A stretch of DNA of 64,000 nucleotides from assembly GCA_025766275.1 (NCBI GenBank), contig JAFKAC010000033.1:124001-188000 (forward strand), read 5' to 3'. Under the pieces are notes generated by a model, which searched no databases, was not told the DNA's origin, and saw only the letters and a list, made by a program, of their open reading frames with translations. The stretch's first letter is position 1, and every line of letters starts with the position of its first letter. Positions 1 to 10,429 of the stretch are shown in pieces. This DNA is from Lactarius indigo. Taxonomy: Eukaryota; Basidiomycota; Agaricomycetes; Russulales; Russulaceae. Made by a program: the position numbers and the translations under genes.

Positions 1-1004
1 TGTTCTTCCTGTCTTGACCTCTTACTTCTTCCCTCTACCATGTCAACTTGCTCATAAATACAGGTATGCTCACTGCACCATGTCACCACTTTGCCACAAG
101 CACCAATATTGGATTTCACAATAGATGTACCCCACATGGGCAACTCTTCCACTTATTTTCCTGATCTTCCAACTAAATCCTCAGCTAAGTTTGCCCTTTG
201 TCTATGCAGCATACTTACTGACTTGTGTACTACTCTTTTTATTGTTTTATACTTGATCTTTTGTCTTAACTGATCATAGAACATCTGGTGCTGTTGCCCC
301 CTTTGGCATTTTATTGTCAATGAATTTAACAATATAAATGGTGTTGGTATACCAAGTCTACTTAGTGATATTCCCCACATGGCCAATCCCACTGACAATT
401 CTTCTACACCTCAATGTATGTACTCCCAGCCACATGTTCAAGTGTGGTCATCCTTTGCCAGTAGCTCCAGTCTCTCAGTGGAGTTGGTTATTACATCACA
501 TCTTCACATTGCTGACTGGTCATAGGTGCACCATGATGAGAGCCCTCAATCTCTGGCTGTCAATGAGACCGCCCACCCCTTTCAAACTTTTGATGAAATG
601 GAGGCCAAACCCATTGAGAGGCAACTCCAACTCCAAGTTGAAGATCCACATATGGATTCTGCAGTGACCCCAGGTCAGTAACAAAAGCTTGACTGACTTG
701 AGCCTTGAAGTTCACTCATTCATAGGAGGCCATCCCAAGGGCTTATACACCAATATCATTAATGCCACTAGTGATGCAGCAACCATGGTGACCTTAAGAG
801 CCCTGCAAAATGGGACTCTGAAGCTGCCTTGCCACACCCATGCTCCTCCAAGCCCAGATCCCTCAATCTCAGGTGGAAATGAGTCAGAGACAGGTGACCT
901 CCAGGTTTTCAAATGTATGTGGCCCTGTTCTAGTGAATATGCGATATGAACTTTTTCACAGTGCCAGCAGGGAAAAAGAGGGTTCCTTGTCCTAACGAGG
1001 ACAA
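1..1004. other. Unassigned sequence, perhaps old spliced coding remnants
   Basis: No family is recognised here. On the + strand, 532-680 reads as one hydrophilic peptide (starting HDESPQSLAVNETAHPFQ) and 689-949 as another (HSFIGGHPKGLYTNI), which could be exons of an old transposon gene. A minus-strand frame at 153-398 is basic, but nothing supports it. A short phrase around 'ccccacatgg' occurs near 130 and 372. The right edge is where D-type LTR similarity begins. Confidence 0.3.
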
Positions 1005-1949
1005 GCTAGCAATGTGTACACACTGTACAAACAGATGGTGTCACCAATGTGATATGGAACAAAGGAGAAAGCATAAGAGGAACAATGGTAAGACATAATG
1101 GGAACAAAGGTGAATCACATGGGGTCACATGTGAGTGAGAGTAACATGGAAACTAGCACATGTCAAGCTTTATCAAAAGAGTCCATTAATAAGCAGGGCA
1201 TATGATAGGAACTGGTAAATTGTGAAGTCTGCATAGTCATACAGGGCTTGTACAGTATCAGGAGTGGAATAGGGATTCAAGGGGGGGGAGGTGGTGCAAT
1301 GGGCAAACACTCCCCCCCTTGCCTTACATGGGACAGCTTTGGTGATGGACTCTGGGTTTGAATCCAGGCTGGTGCATTCCCTGCAGGCCTACCCCCCTGC
1401 TTTGGCAGGAAACTCACATGAGGTTGCAGCCTCACAACTACCACCTTTGGCCTTTCTGGCCTCCAGGTATCCATTCCCATCTAACCCTGTGGCACCTTGC
1501 CACATGACACTCCTTGTCTCTGACTGGGGTCCACTGCGTGCCACCGGCCGGCCCCCCACTCCTTGGCGGCTACCCCTTGGAGCCTTACCTAATCTGACAT
1601 GCCCCTGCTCCTTCCCGATTCCTCTCTACCTGCCCCATGTTTGGTGGAGGAGGTGGACTGGATGACACATACAGAGGGACAACGTCATTACTGAAGCTTG
1701 CAAGACCTCCCTTACTGGGGGTCTCCCACACCTGCTGACCTTGCCAGGTTGGCCTCTCTATAACTGTTAAATTATCTCATGTGGCTGCGACACATAAATA
1801 AGCCACTTTGTAAGCGTGTTTCATAAATGGGTTAGAGTTAGCCCGACTGGTCTGTATCTCTGGTAAGCACCCCAGAATATAAATTGATTCAAAAAAAAAA
1901 AAGAATAGGGATTCAAAGAAAGAGCAAGTCCAAAAGAGAAATTGTAACA
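1005..1949 (-). repeat. D-family LTR (minus), truncated, split by a SINE
   Basis: The blocks around 1015-1266 and 1917-1949 match the complement of the D LTR, including the stretch before 'catgtcaagctttatca' and the end '...gtaaca' at 1949. The outer end 'tgttac...' is not found. The SINE at 1281-1902 interrupts it. Confidence 0.75.
1281..1902 (+). mobile_element. tRNA-derived SINE with poly(A) tail and 14-bp TSD
   Basis: The 622-bp insert is flanked by a perfect 14-bp duplication, gaatagggattcaa, at 1267-1280 and 1903-1916. Its head carries a Pol III A box (TGGTGCAATGG, 1292-1302, a full match to TRGYNNARNGG). It also has a B box, GGTTTGAATCC (1355-1365), one C-to-T away from the consensus at a CpG. 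The B box lies in a tRNA T-arm-like hairpin, CTGG...CCAG. It ends in 12 A residues (1891-1902). The 3' body has no protein I recognise; the short ORFs in it are chance. Such elements are moved in trans by a LINE, and none is seen here. Confidence 0.85.
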
Positions 1950-2869
1950 TTACCCCCCTGTCTTGACCTGAAGCCACCTCAACTTCAGGATTCAGGGTCG
2001 ATCAAGTTGTAAATGTCAGTGTACAAATCATTCTCTGGCCACTCTGACATGTCTCAAGGGCAGAAGTGAGTGTGCAGGAAGAGGAAGGGGCCTCATGCTC
2101 CACACTTGTGGCACATTTTGTACTGAGGGCAGTGTATCTCCTCATGGTTGGCATTGGAGCAGAGACACTGCCCACACCACTGCCCTTGAGTATTGGGTAT
2201 GATAGTCAGCAGGGATGGTGCTGTGAAGGATGTAGTTTCGTTGACTGGGGCTGTCTGGCATATGCACTCTTCTGCTTCTTGCATGGTGATCACTTCTGCA
2301 ACCATGTTGGTACATCAGCAGATGCACCAGTGAGACTGGTGCTTTTGACTTTGGCAGTGCCAACATGCCAGTTGGGGTCTTGTGGAGCAGTCATGTATGA
2401 GGTGGTGGGGGCTGTTGTAGTCATAGCACTGTGACCTATGGGATTGGTCATGAAGTTGGGGGAATTTAACTGGTCCCCCATGTCAGGTAGAGAAGGGAAT
2501 GGTGTAATGGGAAAGTCATAGTGGGGTAGGAAGGGCTGTGAGGCAAGCATATTTGTTGGTGATGGTGGTGAGTGCTCTAGCATACTGCAGGTGTCATTTA
2601 GTACCTGTTAACATCATATCCACAGTAAGTTGCTCAGCCTGAAGCTTCCAGCCCATGTCTTCCAGTTCTTTGTGTCTCTGGTCCAGCTCCATCATGGCCA
2701 TGAGTCCGGTGCATAGTTGTGTTACTTCAGCTGTAAGACACAGCATGTTGAGTTCGATCAACATCTCATCCAGAGCACAAGCATGGATGTCATTCAGATC
2801 AAAGAACTGGAGTTGTTCAGCAGTGAATGGGGGGGCAGAGACATTAGGGCAGAGAGTGGACAGGTAGAC
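1950..2869 (-). pseudogene. Accessory ORF of D-type gypsy (3' module), truncated
   Basis: The minus-strand translation of 2869-2610 reads VYLSTLCPNVSAPPFTAEQL, then FFDLNDIHACALDEMLIELN and LTAEVTQLC. This is close to the accessory ORF of element D (VYLSSLRPNISAPLFTADQL...). Downstream (2366-2070) lie the Cys/His-rich parts corresponding to the knuckle tail of D: WCGQCLCSNANHEEIHCPQ and YKMCHKCG. The frame is broken by stops and shifts. The N-terminal third is lost at the junction with a copia LTR. It shows that the module was present in an older, diverged copy of the D family. Confidence 0.8.
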
Positions 2870-2990
2870 CTTATCCTCCTCTGCAGGTGAGTAACTAGTT
2901 CTACTTTGATCAATATAGTCTTATATCCTCCTCTGCAGTCCCCTTGTGTCCTCTGTGACTCAAGGGCCCTCTAAAGGTTGCTTTCTAACA
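2870..2990 (+). repeat. Copia LTR A, 3' half
   Basis: It matches the last ~120 bp of the complete 256-bp solo copies at 10036-10291 and 19274-19529: two 'tatcctcctctgcag' blocks and the end '...ctaaca'. The 5' half is missing. Because it is followed directly by a primer site and copia Gag, this copy assigns LTR family A to Ty1/copia. Confidence 0.85.
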
Positions 2991-3003
2991 GGTTATGGGC
3001 CCT
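2991..3003 (+). other. Primer-binding site, initiator-tRNA half-molecule type
   Basis: GGTTATGGGCCCT follows the LTR end directly. It is complementary to the anticodon stem-loop of tRNA(iMet) (GGGCCCAUAACC contains the CAU anticodon). Drosophila copia is known to prime from a cleaved initiator tRNA with a very similar site. The same string follows a C-family LTR at 54593. Confidence 0.7.
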
Positions 3004-3167
3004 GCCCTGTGACTTGACTGATTCTTGCTGTCATCCCTGCTGCTCTCTTCACTCTCAGCTCTCCACACTCATTCCAATCACTCCAATCAACTCCATTCAT
3101 TTCCCACTCTTCCATTCATCCAAATCACTCCATTCCTCTCCATTCCATCGCCCACATCGCCCTCAAC

Positions 3168-3796
3168 ATGTCCACATCCAGAGACACCTCCATCTCGTCC
3201 ATTTCTCCTCTCACAACTGAAAACTATCGCCTCTGGGCCGATGATATCAAGTCCTGGCTACAGCTCAATGGCCTTTGGCGATTGGTTTCTGGCTCAGAGA
3301 AGAAACCAGCTGGAAAACCCAAAGTCCTGGACTCTAAGGGCAATGTCCTCACTCCTGCTACGCCTCCAGACGAGGATAAGCTGGAGAGATGGGAGGTTAA
3401 GGCTGAAAGAGCTGCTGGAGCTCTCAAGACTGCAATGTCTCATGAACTCAGGGTGCTTATTAGGGACTGTGAAGACGACCCCATTGCTATCTGGGACACC
3501 CTCAAAGCCTCCTTGTCCAACAGAGAACTGCCCCTCGCTTCAATGCCTACCACACACTCCTATCCACCCAGAAAGACGACTCAGAGTCCCTGGAATCACT
3601 CATTAACAAGGTGGATGAGCAGATTAGGGTCATAAAGTCGCTCTCACCCTCCTCCTTCACCCTGGACAACCTCTATGATGAGCTGGCTGTCATGGCTATC
3701 ATTAGGGCACTCCCACAATCATTTGATGAAGTTGTACACACAATTTCGGTCCTGGACAAGTTTGACAAGCAATCTGTGATCTAATCACTCAGGAAC
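3168..3796 (+). pseudogene. Copia Gag, frameshifted
   Basis: It begins MSTSRDTSISSISPLTTEN after a C/T-rich leader (3004-3167). The phrase NYRLWADDIKSWLQLNGLW is the usual start of copia Gag (UBN2-like/DUF4219 region). A frameshift near 3522 moves the reading to FNAYHTLLSTQKDDSESLES and then LINKVDEQIRVIKSLSPSSF. A TAA at 3782 replaces the expected codon in VI*SLRNMDQTR, after which the frame runs on into the 3797 ORF. Gag would form the particle and bind RNA; here it is broken at least twice. Confidence 0.85.
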
Positions 3797-5392
3797 ATGG
3801 ATCAGACCCGTTCCGACCTATCTGGGACCTCATCAGCGTTCTCAGCATCATCCACAACGTCTAAATCATGTCCCAAGGCTCCCTCAACTCCACATTCCAC
3901 TCCTTCCACTCCCTCCACTCAATCCAGCTCCTCCAGTCGCCCCAAATGCGACTTCTGCTCTCGCTTGGGCCACATTGAGGCCAAATGCTTCCTCAAGGAC
4001 CGCCTCATCCATCAGATCAATCCCCCTTCTTCCTCCACAGCTTCACCTGCCACCATCTCGTCTCAGTCACCTCCAGAAGCCCCACAGTCTGCTTCAGCTG
4101 CATCTGCAAGTGCCCTATTTTCTGCTCTCCAGAACGACTCTCACACTTCCTGGAATGCAGACACTGGTGCCTCAGCTCATATGACATTCAATCATCATTG
4201 GATCCGCAATTTGAAGCCACATCGAGTCGAAATTAGGCTGGGTGATGGGTCTGTGGTCTATTCTGAAGGGGTGGGGTCGGTCCACTTCAATCCTGTGGTG
4301 AATGGCAAAGAAATGGCACCTCTAGAGCTCACTAATGTCCTATATGTCCCTGCACTCTGCAGGAATCTATTGTCTGTCTTATATCTCACTCTCCATCGCC
4401 ATTTCATCGTCTCCATTGAGAAGGACACCCTACACTTCATCAGGGACAACAGGATTGCCTTTCAAGCGAAGACTGGACCTTCAAATGCTGCATATCTGGT
4501 GGGGGACACCATTCCAGTGGAGGAATTTGCCTCATTATCATCTGCTACCACCCTCCCATTGGACTGGGACCTCTGGCATCGTCGCCTCTGCCACCATCAC
4601 TTGGCAGGCATCAAGAAGCTGCTCTCAGGCAACCTGGTGACCGGTTTCAAGCTTGATTCACAAGCAGATCCTGATCCAGTATGTGAAGCCTGCAAAGCTG
4701 GCAAGATGCATGCAGATCCCTTTCCAACTTCGACCTCCAGAGCCTCAACACCGCTTCAATTGGTCCATAGCGACGTCCATGGCCCTGTGAAGGTGCCTAC
4801 ACACCAAGGGTACCGCTATTGGGTCACATTCATCGACGACTTCTCTCGCTTCAAGGCTGTTTACCTCTTGAAGCGACAGGCTGAGACATTTGCTGCCTTG
4901 AAACAGTTCAAGTCTTGGGCTGAGAATGTCACTGGAGCGAAACTGGGCACTCTGAGGGATGATAAAGGTGGGGAGTACATGTCTGGGGAGTTTGAGGTGT
5001 TCTGCATTGAGCATGGCATCCAGAGGCAGCACACTGCCAGGAATTGCCCTCAGCAGAATGGAGTGGCTGAGAGGGCCAACAGGATGATAGAGGAAAGTGT
5101 TGTTTCGATGCTGCATGAGTCTGGGATGCCCACAGCCTTCTGGGGCGAAGCTCTGGCCACTTTCATTCACACTAGCAACAAACTGGTCACCTCAGCGGTC
5201 CCAGGCAGCACACCTCATGAGGCATTCATTGGGAGCAAGCCAGATCTGTCTAGGCTTCGTGTCTGGGGCTGTACTGCTTATGTGCTGATCCAGAGAGATA
5301 AGTGACCACTTGGCAGCCTTGGATTGCACATGGAGAAGTGTGCATTCACTGGATACCCTCAGGGATACAAGGGATGGAAGGAAGTTCTACAA
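3797..5392 (+). pseudogene. Copia Gag end, protease and integrase
   Basis: Domains in order: Ser-rich linker; CCHC knuckle CDFCSRLGHIEAKC (residues about 51-64); aspartic protease WNADTGASAHMT; the GAG-pre-integrase zinc region LWHRRLCHHHL...CEACKAGK; and the integrase core. The core has D in LVHSDVHGP, D in LRDDKGGEY and E in NGVAERANRM, so the DDE triad is complete. A TGA at 5303 stands where the frame continues as PLGSLGLHMEKCAFTGYPQGYKGW, probably from CGA. A 4-bp duplication (gaag) near 5385 then shifts the frame into the RT ORF. Confidence 0.9.
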
Positions 5393-6855
5393 TCCTTTGA
5401 CCAAGAAGGTGCTCATCTCAGAGAGGGCTGACTTTGATGAACGCTTTTTCATGCTCCAGACTCACTCTGTACCCCACCTGCCTCCCCCTCATCCTGATTC
5501 CCTTCTTGACTCACCTCCTGCTTCCATTTCACTCCCAGACTTCTCAGATGATGTCCTGAATGCTCCATTTGAGTCACAGATGCCAGTTCATGGGGGAGAT
5601 GGGTCTACTGAATCTGATCTGCCCTCTGTTCCTCCCATTTCGCCTCCAAGCGTCGCTCCAGCCCCTCTTCACTCACAGACACCTCAGTCCATTTATCATT
5701 CACTTCCTCCTTCATCTCCATCACCTTCAACACCTCCAGCTCGTCTCCCTCATCCTCCTCCTCCTCCCTCTCATCCCCAGCGCTCCAGACGTCCTAGAGA
5801 TCAGTGGCTGCCAGAGCAATGGGCTGTTCCAGATCGCTACAAGCAGCCAAGGGAGCCCACACCAGCAATAGTCTCCTCAGACAAAGATGATGACTCTGAT
5901 GATCCCCTTGACATCATCCAGGCTGGTGTAGCATCCACAGCTGAGCCCACATCCTACAGTCAGTCCCAGCGTCGCTCTGATGCAGATCTGTGGCATAAGG
6001 CTTGTGAGGAAGAGATGGAGGCTCACAGACTGAATGGCACTTGGGAGATCGTCAAATTGCCACCTGGGAAGCGTGCAATTGGCTCCAGATGGTTCATGAA
6101 GGTGAAGCACAATGCTGATGGCTTCCTGGACCGGTACAAGGCCAGATTGGTGGCCAAGGGCTATTCTCAGCATCCTGGCTTTGATTTCAAAGAGACATTT
6201 GCTCCCACAGTTCACTCTTCCACCATTTGCATTGTCCTTGCCTTATCAGCCATTGAAGACCTTGAACTTCGCTCCATTGACATCTCTCATGCTTATCTCA
6301 ATGGCACTCTGGAGGAAGAGATCTACATGCTGCAGCCTGAGGGATTTGAAGTGGGCGGTCCAGATCATGTCTGCAAGCTGAGAAAGTCGCTATATGGCTT
6401 GAAGCAAGCAGGCAGGGTCTGGAACAAGACCCTTCACTCTGTGCTCACTTCTATGGGCTTCAATCGTGTCCAATCCGACCATGGGCTGTACATCTACCTC
6501 AGGGATGATGTCAGGATCTTAATGCCTGTGTTTGTGGATGATATCACACTTGCCTGCAAGGATGGAGCCAAGATTGATTCAATTGTCCAAGAGCTCTCTA
6601 CTCACTTCAAACTTCGAGATCTTGGCCCTACCACCCAATTACTTGGCCTAGAAATCCACAGAGATTGTCCTAATTGTTGCCTTTCCATCTCCCAGAGCCA
6701 GTACATCTCCAATCTGCTTCAAGAGCATGGTCTGAGCGATTCCAAGCCTGTCTCCACTCCCCTCAACCCTGGGACACGTCTTTCCACCTCCATATGTCCC
6801 CAGAACGATGCAGAAGCCTCAGAAATGCGTCAATACCCCTACATCTCTGTTGTAG
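5393..6855 (+). pseudogene. Copia reverse transcriptase, split by a solo LTR
   Basis: After a Pro/Ser-rich linker comes a typical copia RT: WHKACEEEMEAHRLNGTWEI, RWFMKVKHNADG, RLVAKGYSQHPGFDFKETFA, DISHAYLNG, SLYGLKQAGRVW and the catalytic FVDDITLA. The frame breaks at ISVV (6855), where a D LTR is inserted, and continues after the duplicated TGTAG at 7451 with GCLMYLAVTSR. RNase H is absent because the element is truncated at 7483. The RT itself has no internal stop. Confidence 0.92.
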
Positions 6856-7445
6856 TGTTATGATTTCTTTCTCAGACTTGTTTATTTCTTGCTATCTTTT
6901 CCCATATCCCCTTTTACTATATACGAGCCCTGTATGATTACATGGACTTTACAATTTGCCAGTTCCTATTGCACACCCTGCTTATCAATCATCTCTTCTG
7001 ATAAAGCTTGACATGTGCTAGTTTACGTGTTGTTCTCACTCATGCACAACCCCACATGATTCACCCTTGTGCCCAATATGCCCTATCCTTTATTCTCTAT
7101 ATGCTTTCTCCCTTGTTCCTTATCATGGCACTGGCATCATATGTTTGTATGGCACATACATGCCACTCGCTATTTAATCCTAGTCTTACCTAGCTTGTAC
7201 AGTAGACTTGACTTCTTGTGTCATTACTACACTCATCTAACAAAGGTTGCCTTGGTGCATTCCCTGTCTCGCAATCCCCACTTACACTAGGTCTTTCTGC
7301 CTTAGCTCCCCTCTATGATCCAAGTGTCCTGAGACCTTATGATCCTTGTGCATCATTCTACTGAAGTCAAGCCATTGAGCTTGTACTACCACGTATTGAC
7401 TGACTTAGTACAGGTCATACTCAATCCCCCTGTAGTGGCGTTACA
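6856..7445 (+). repeat. Solo D-family LTR (gypsy), TSD TGTAG
   Basis: It is 590 bp, starts TGTTATGATTTC, ends GGCGTTACA, and is flanked by TGTAG at 6851-6855 and 7446-7450. It is similar along its length to the D element LTRs but poor in CpG. It interrupts copia RT. Confidence 0.92.
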
Positions 7446-7483
7446 TGTAGGCTGCCTGATGTATCTGGCAGTCACCTCAAGGC

Positions 7484-7555
7484 AAAGCCAGACAACAAGC
7501 ACAGGACCTTATTAAGAAGGCCCAGGAAGGATGGGTGAAACACAAAGATACACCT
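7484..7555 (+). pseudogene. Gypsy integrase C-terminal scrap joined to copia
   Basis: 24 codons read KARQQAQDLIKKAQEGWVKH then KDTP. This matches the region just before the GD.VWLEG motif of the gypsy integrases here (compare KNKDTPKFKEGDLVWLEG at 29.0 kb). It is in the same frame as the copia RT scrap before it. There is no LTR or TSD between them, so this is a recombination junction. Confidence 0.6.
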
Positions 7556-7683
7556 TTGAGTATCCAACACATGCCTTCTAGCCATATGCTACATGTGTGG
7601 CCTGCTAAGTCTATTGTCACCTTATATCTGCTCAGGTTGAGCTAACACTGTGATGGTGTCACATATGTCAATACAAGGTGTCT

Positions 7684-7796
7684 GAGATTGTACAGATCAA
7701 TATCTAATCTGCATATCCTGTATATCTAATCTAAAGCAGTCCATGCTGCAAGTCCGGTCCATGTGAGCTGCTTAGTGTGCAATGGTCACTTATCAA
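7684..7796 (-). repeat. C-family LTR fragment
   Basis: It matches the last ~110 bp of minus-oriented C LTRs (from 'agattgtacagatcaa' to 'ggtcacttatca'; compare 39.2-39.3 kb). The rest is missing. 7556-7683, between this and the gypsy scrap, shows nothing recognisable. Confidence 0.65.
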
Positions 7797-8326
7797 GAGG
7801 TTCTAGCATGCCAGATGTTCTGCTTATATATTGTAGGCTGTTCCATATCATTGAAGAGTGGGCATGTTGGAACCCACATCAGGGAGCCAATACCTTGGTC
7901 TTGCCTGTCCCTCCAATGGTCTAGCAGGTGAAAGACCTTATCGATCCAGATCTTGGATGGGTCCTTCCACTCAAAATCATTCCTCATCTATCCAGGCAGA
8001 TGGATCATTTGACAATGATCCCCATGGGATGGTCTGGTTCTCAATTCCAGTGACATACCCTAATTCACATGTGTGATATACTATAGCACATGAATTGAAG
8101 AATGACTCATGGACATGTGCAGTGCAATACTCCTCAGCAATGTCTGAACAACCTTAGCTTTATATCCATCATGAGCAACAACTTTTGGGAGTTCCGGGCA
8201 TCCATCTGTGTCAAACACAAGGGGGATTGGGGTGGTGATGCTCTTTGAGAGGTCCCTTTTTGGATGTTCCTTCACAGTATCTAAGGCATACTTTATTAGA
8301 TGTAATCACTTGAGACAAGATGATGG
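7797..8326 (-). pseudogene. Remnant of an uncharacterised fungal protein
   Basis: Two minus-strand blocks look like real protein. 8275-8081 has KEHPKRDLSKSITTPIPLVF then ELPKVVAHDGYKAKVVQTLL. 7987-7793 has FEWKDPSKIWIDKVFHLLDH then WRDRQDQGIGSLMWVPTCPL. Between them another frame reads VTGIENQTIPWGSLSNDPSA, so there are at least two frameshifts or an intron. The style resembles a repeated hypothetical protein family of agaricomycetes that I cannot name. It lies downstream of the Tnp2 gene on the same strand and may belong to the same transposon. Confidence 0.45.
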
Positions 8327-8840
8327 TGATGAACAGCAGACAAGAAGTGTAAACTCACAGTGGCAAGGTGACTGTGGTGAGATATACTGGAATACTGGAA
8401 GCAGAGGTGAGACAGGGGAATTGCAGTTGAAGCAGAGAGTCTGGCACACAACAGAGTGAGAACTGATGTGGACCAGGGTGTACAGAGTACTCTACTTATA
8501 CTGTACAGAGGTGTGACACTACTACAAGGAGTGTAACATAGAGTTACAGAATACAAGGAGCATTGTTCTACATACAGGACAAAGGAGTGTACTAAAAGGA
8601 GAACAAGGCGAGTAGAACAAAGAAAGTCCAGACAAATATGATATCATAGTGACATCACAATAAGGATAATGCTATAAAGAAAACAAGGGTGAAAGTACAA
8701 TGAAGAGTTTGGAGTAGTCCATATGATGTCATTGTACAGTGATGTCATAGAATTCCTAGATTGTACAGATCAAATCTAAAGTAGTCCGTAATCTACAAGT
8801 CCATTAGAGCCACTAAGTGCAATAGGGTCACTTATCAGCA
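8327..8840 (-). repeat. C-family copia LTR (minus)
   Basis: 514 bp, from TGATGAACAGC to 'cacttatcagca', similar throughout to other minus C copies. The flanks (GATGG and GAAAG) do not form a clean TSD, so one edge may be eroded. It cuts off the C-terminal part of the Tnp2 gene. Confidence 0.8.
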
Positions 8841-10035
8841 GAAAGATGAAGGGAGGGTCTTCACTGCCTTTTCAACCTCTGCACCAAGTTTTGAGGCCAT
8901 GCCTGCATCCATATGTATCTTCTCATCAATGGAGCTGTGGGTCACCCACAGGTCACAGATGTGTACCATGCAGTTTTCATAGAATAAATGGAAGGGGTCC
9001 AACAGGAAGAATGATGGATGGGAAAATGTAGGACTGGCTGTACATATTGTAAGGTATGAGATTCCTGTCTCCTTCACAGTCCTTTGAAGCTCTGCTTGGG
9101 TTCTTGCAGACTCTAGCCTTTCAATAGTCTGCCAATATTGTCTTTGGCCTCTCATGGGCAAGTTATCCAGGTCAACAATATGGCGACCAGGATTATATCT
9201 TTCCTTTTGAGGTGGAGAGATTGGATAGTACTGGGCCCTAGCACCTCTGTCCTTGGCAGGGCAAGCACCTTGTACCAAACTGAAGCAATCACCATAAAGG
9301 GCTGAATGTCCTGCCATCCCACTCAACTTGGCAGATCCAAGCATGTCTCCTTTTACACCACAGAGATATGCTCTCAGAACAAAGTAGGATGAGTCAATAG
9401 CATCTCATGTCCACATCCCCACACTTGCCATTGCCATCTCTTCAAAAAGGGGATATATGAAGGACTCAATGTTCCCAGGTGCTGATGGGCCTGGGATGGC
9501 AAGTGGGACAATGACATTGCTTGCTCTGTAGCACATCTCTGGTGGGAGACTGAGCAGCACAACAATTAGGAGCCACATATTGGACTGCTTTTTCATGGTG
9601 AGCTGAGCACCATCTGTAGAGATTGATAGGGCAGTGTCTCTTTCATCATGGAATAGCCCCAATTTGGTGTAGTGGTGAATATGGTTGTCAGAGTTGGCAA
9701 ACTCTGACCTCTTCACACCAGCACCCCTTGCAAGCACATCTAGTGTCCTCTTCAAGCATTCATCCCTATGGTGCATCTCATGTGATGTCTCTGCATTGGC
9801 ATAGTATGCCTGAATGATGGGAGTGATGGGCATATAGAGCATGGTTGCCCTTGACTTTGGTATGGCTGTAGGACTCTGCTGTGGTTTGTAGCACTGTTAA
9901 TCACAGTCTTTGTATGAGCAGGTGGATTGAGAATGAGAGTCTCCAGTATATGCCATGCAATGTTTAGGGCACATGTCAATAAATGAAGGGTGTAGGCCAG
10001 TGAGGTCTTCAGCTAGCTTTCTGGCCCTATAAAGG

Positions 10036-10291
10036 TGTTATTTGTGGCTAAAGCGTTGCTGTTTTCACCTATTCTGTGACTGTACATTGCTCTAAGTCGA
10101 GTTACCTTATTTAGATATGCTTAGTCAGGTTGATATATCCTGCAGAGGACGGAAAATATGCCTTTAGTCTTATATCCTCCTCTGCAGGTGAGTAACTAGT
10201 GTTACCTTGATCAATATAGTCTTATATCCTCCTCTGCAGTCCCCTTGTGTCCTCTGTGACTCAAGGGCCCTCTATAGGTCGCATTCTAACA
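10036..10291 (+). repeat. Complete 256-bp solo copia LTR A, TSD AAAGG
   Basis: It starts TGTTATTTGTGGC, ends GCATTCTAACA, and is flanked by AAAGG at 10031-10035 and 10292-10296. Inside are two copies of 'tatatcctcctctgcag'. It is inserted in the Tnp2 coding region. Confidence 0.93.
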
Positions 10292-10369
10292 AAAGGCTGA
10301 GGATTTCCTCCTTTGTGGCCTCTCCAAGTACCTGTGCATGGGCATTGTATGCTTTAACAGTGCCATTGG

Positions 10370-10429
10370 TGTTAGAATGTGACCATCACAGAATAGGTGA
10401 AAACAGCAATGCTTTAGCCACAAATAACA
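10370..10429 (-). repeat. 60-bp miniature (internally deleted) LTR A, TSD ATTGG
   Basis: Only the two ends of LTR A remain: TGTTAGAATGTGACC from one end and the last ~45 bp, ending CCACAAATAACA, from the other. Perfect ATTGG duplications lie at 10365-10369 and 10430-10434. About 196 bp of the LTR interior is missing. Confidence 0.85.

Larger units (their letters stand above)
1005..2869 (-). mobile_element. 3' end of an old D-type Ty3/gypsy element (D')
   Basis: Read on the minus strand, this holds the end of an accessory ORF (2869 down to about 1950), a polypurine tract (complement of 1950-1962) and a D-family LTR. The order and sequence match the 3' end of the near-intact element D at 50.8-52.9 kb. 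The left LTR end is missing. The right side is cut where a copia LTR begins at 2870, so Gag and Pol are gone. CpG is strongly depleted compared with D, indicating great age. Confidence 0.8.
2870..7483 (+). mobile_element. Ty1/copia element (family A), 5'- and 3'-truncated
   Basis: Order on the + strand: end of a 256-bp-type LTR (2870-2990), primer-binding site (2991-3003), Gag, CCHC knuckle, protease, integrase, then reverse transcriptase. Integrase before RT is the Ty1/copia order. The RT reading frame is split by a solo D LTR at 6856-7445 and resumes for 11 codons (CLMYLAVTSR) before the element stops at 7483. RNase H and the 3' LTR are missing. Several lesions break the polyprotein, so it is dead. 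Confidence 0.9.

Noticed and set aside
1281..1370. Functional tRNA gene
   Set aside because: A and B boxes are present, but no acceptor stem or anticodon arm folds, and the TSD and poly(A) show a retroposon.
8322..8845. TSD for the C LTR at 8327-8840
   Set aside because: GATGG and GAAAG do not match well enough.
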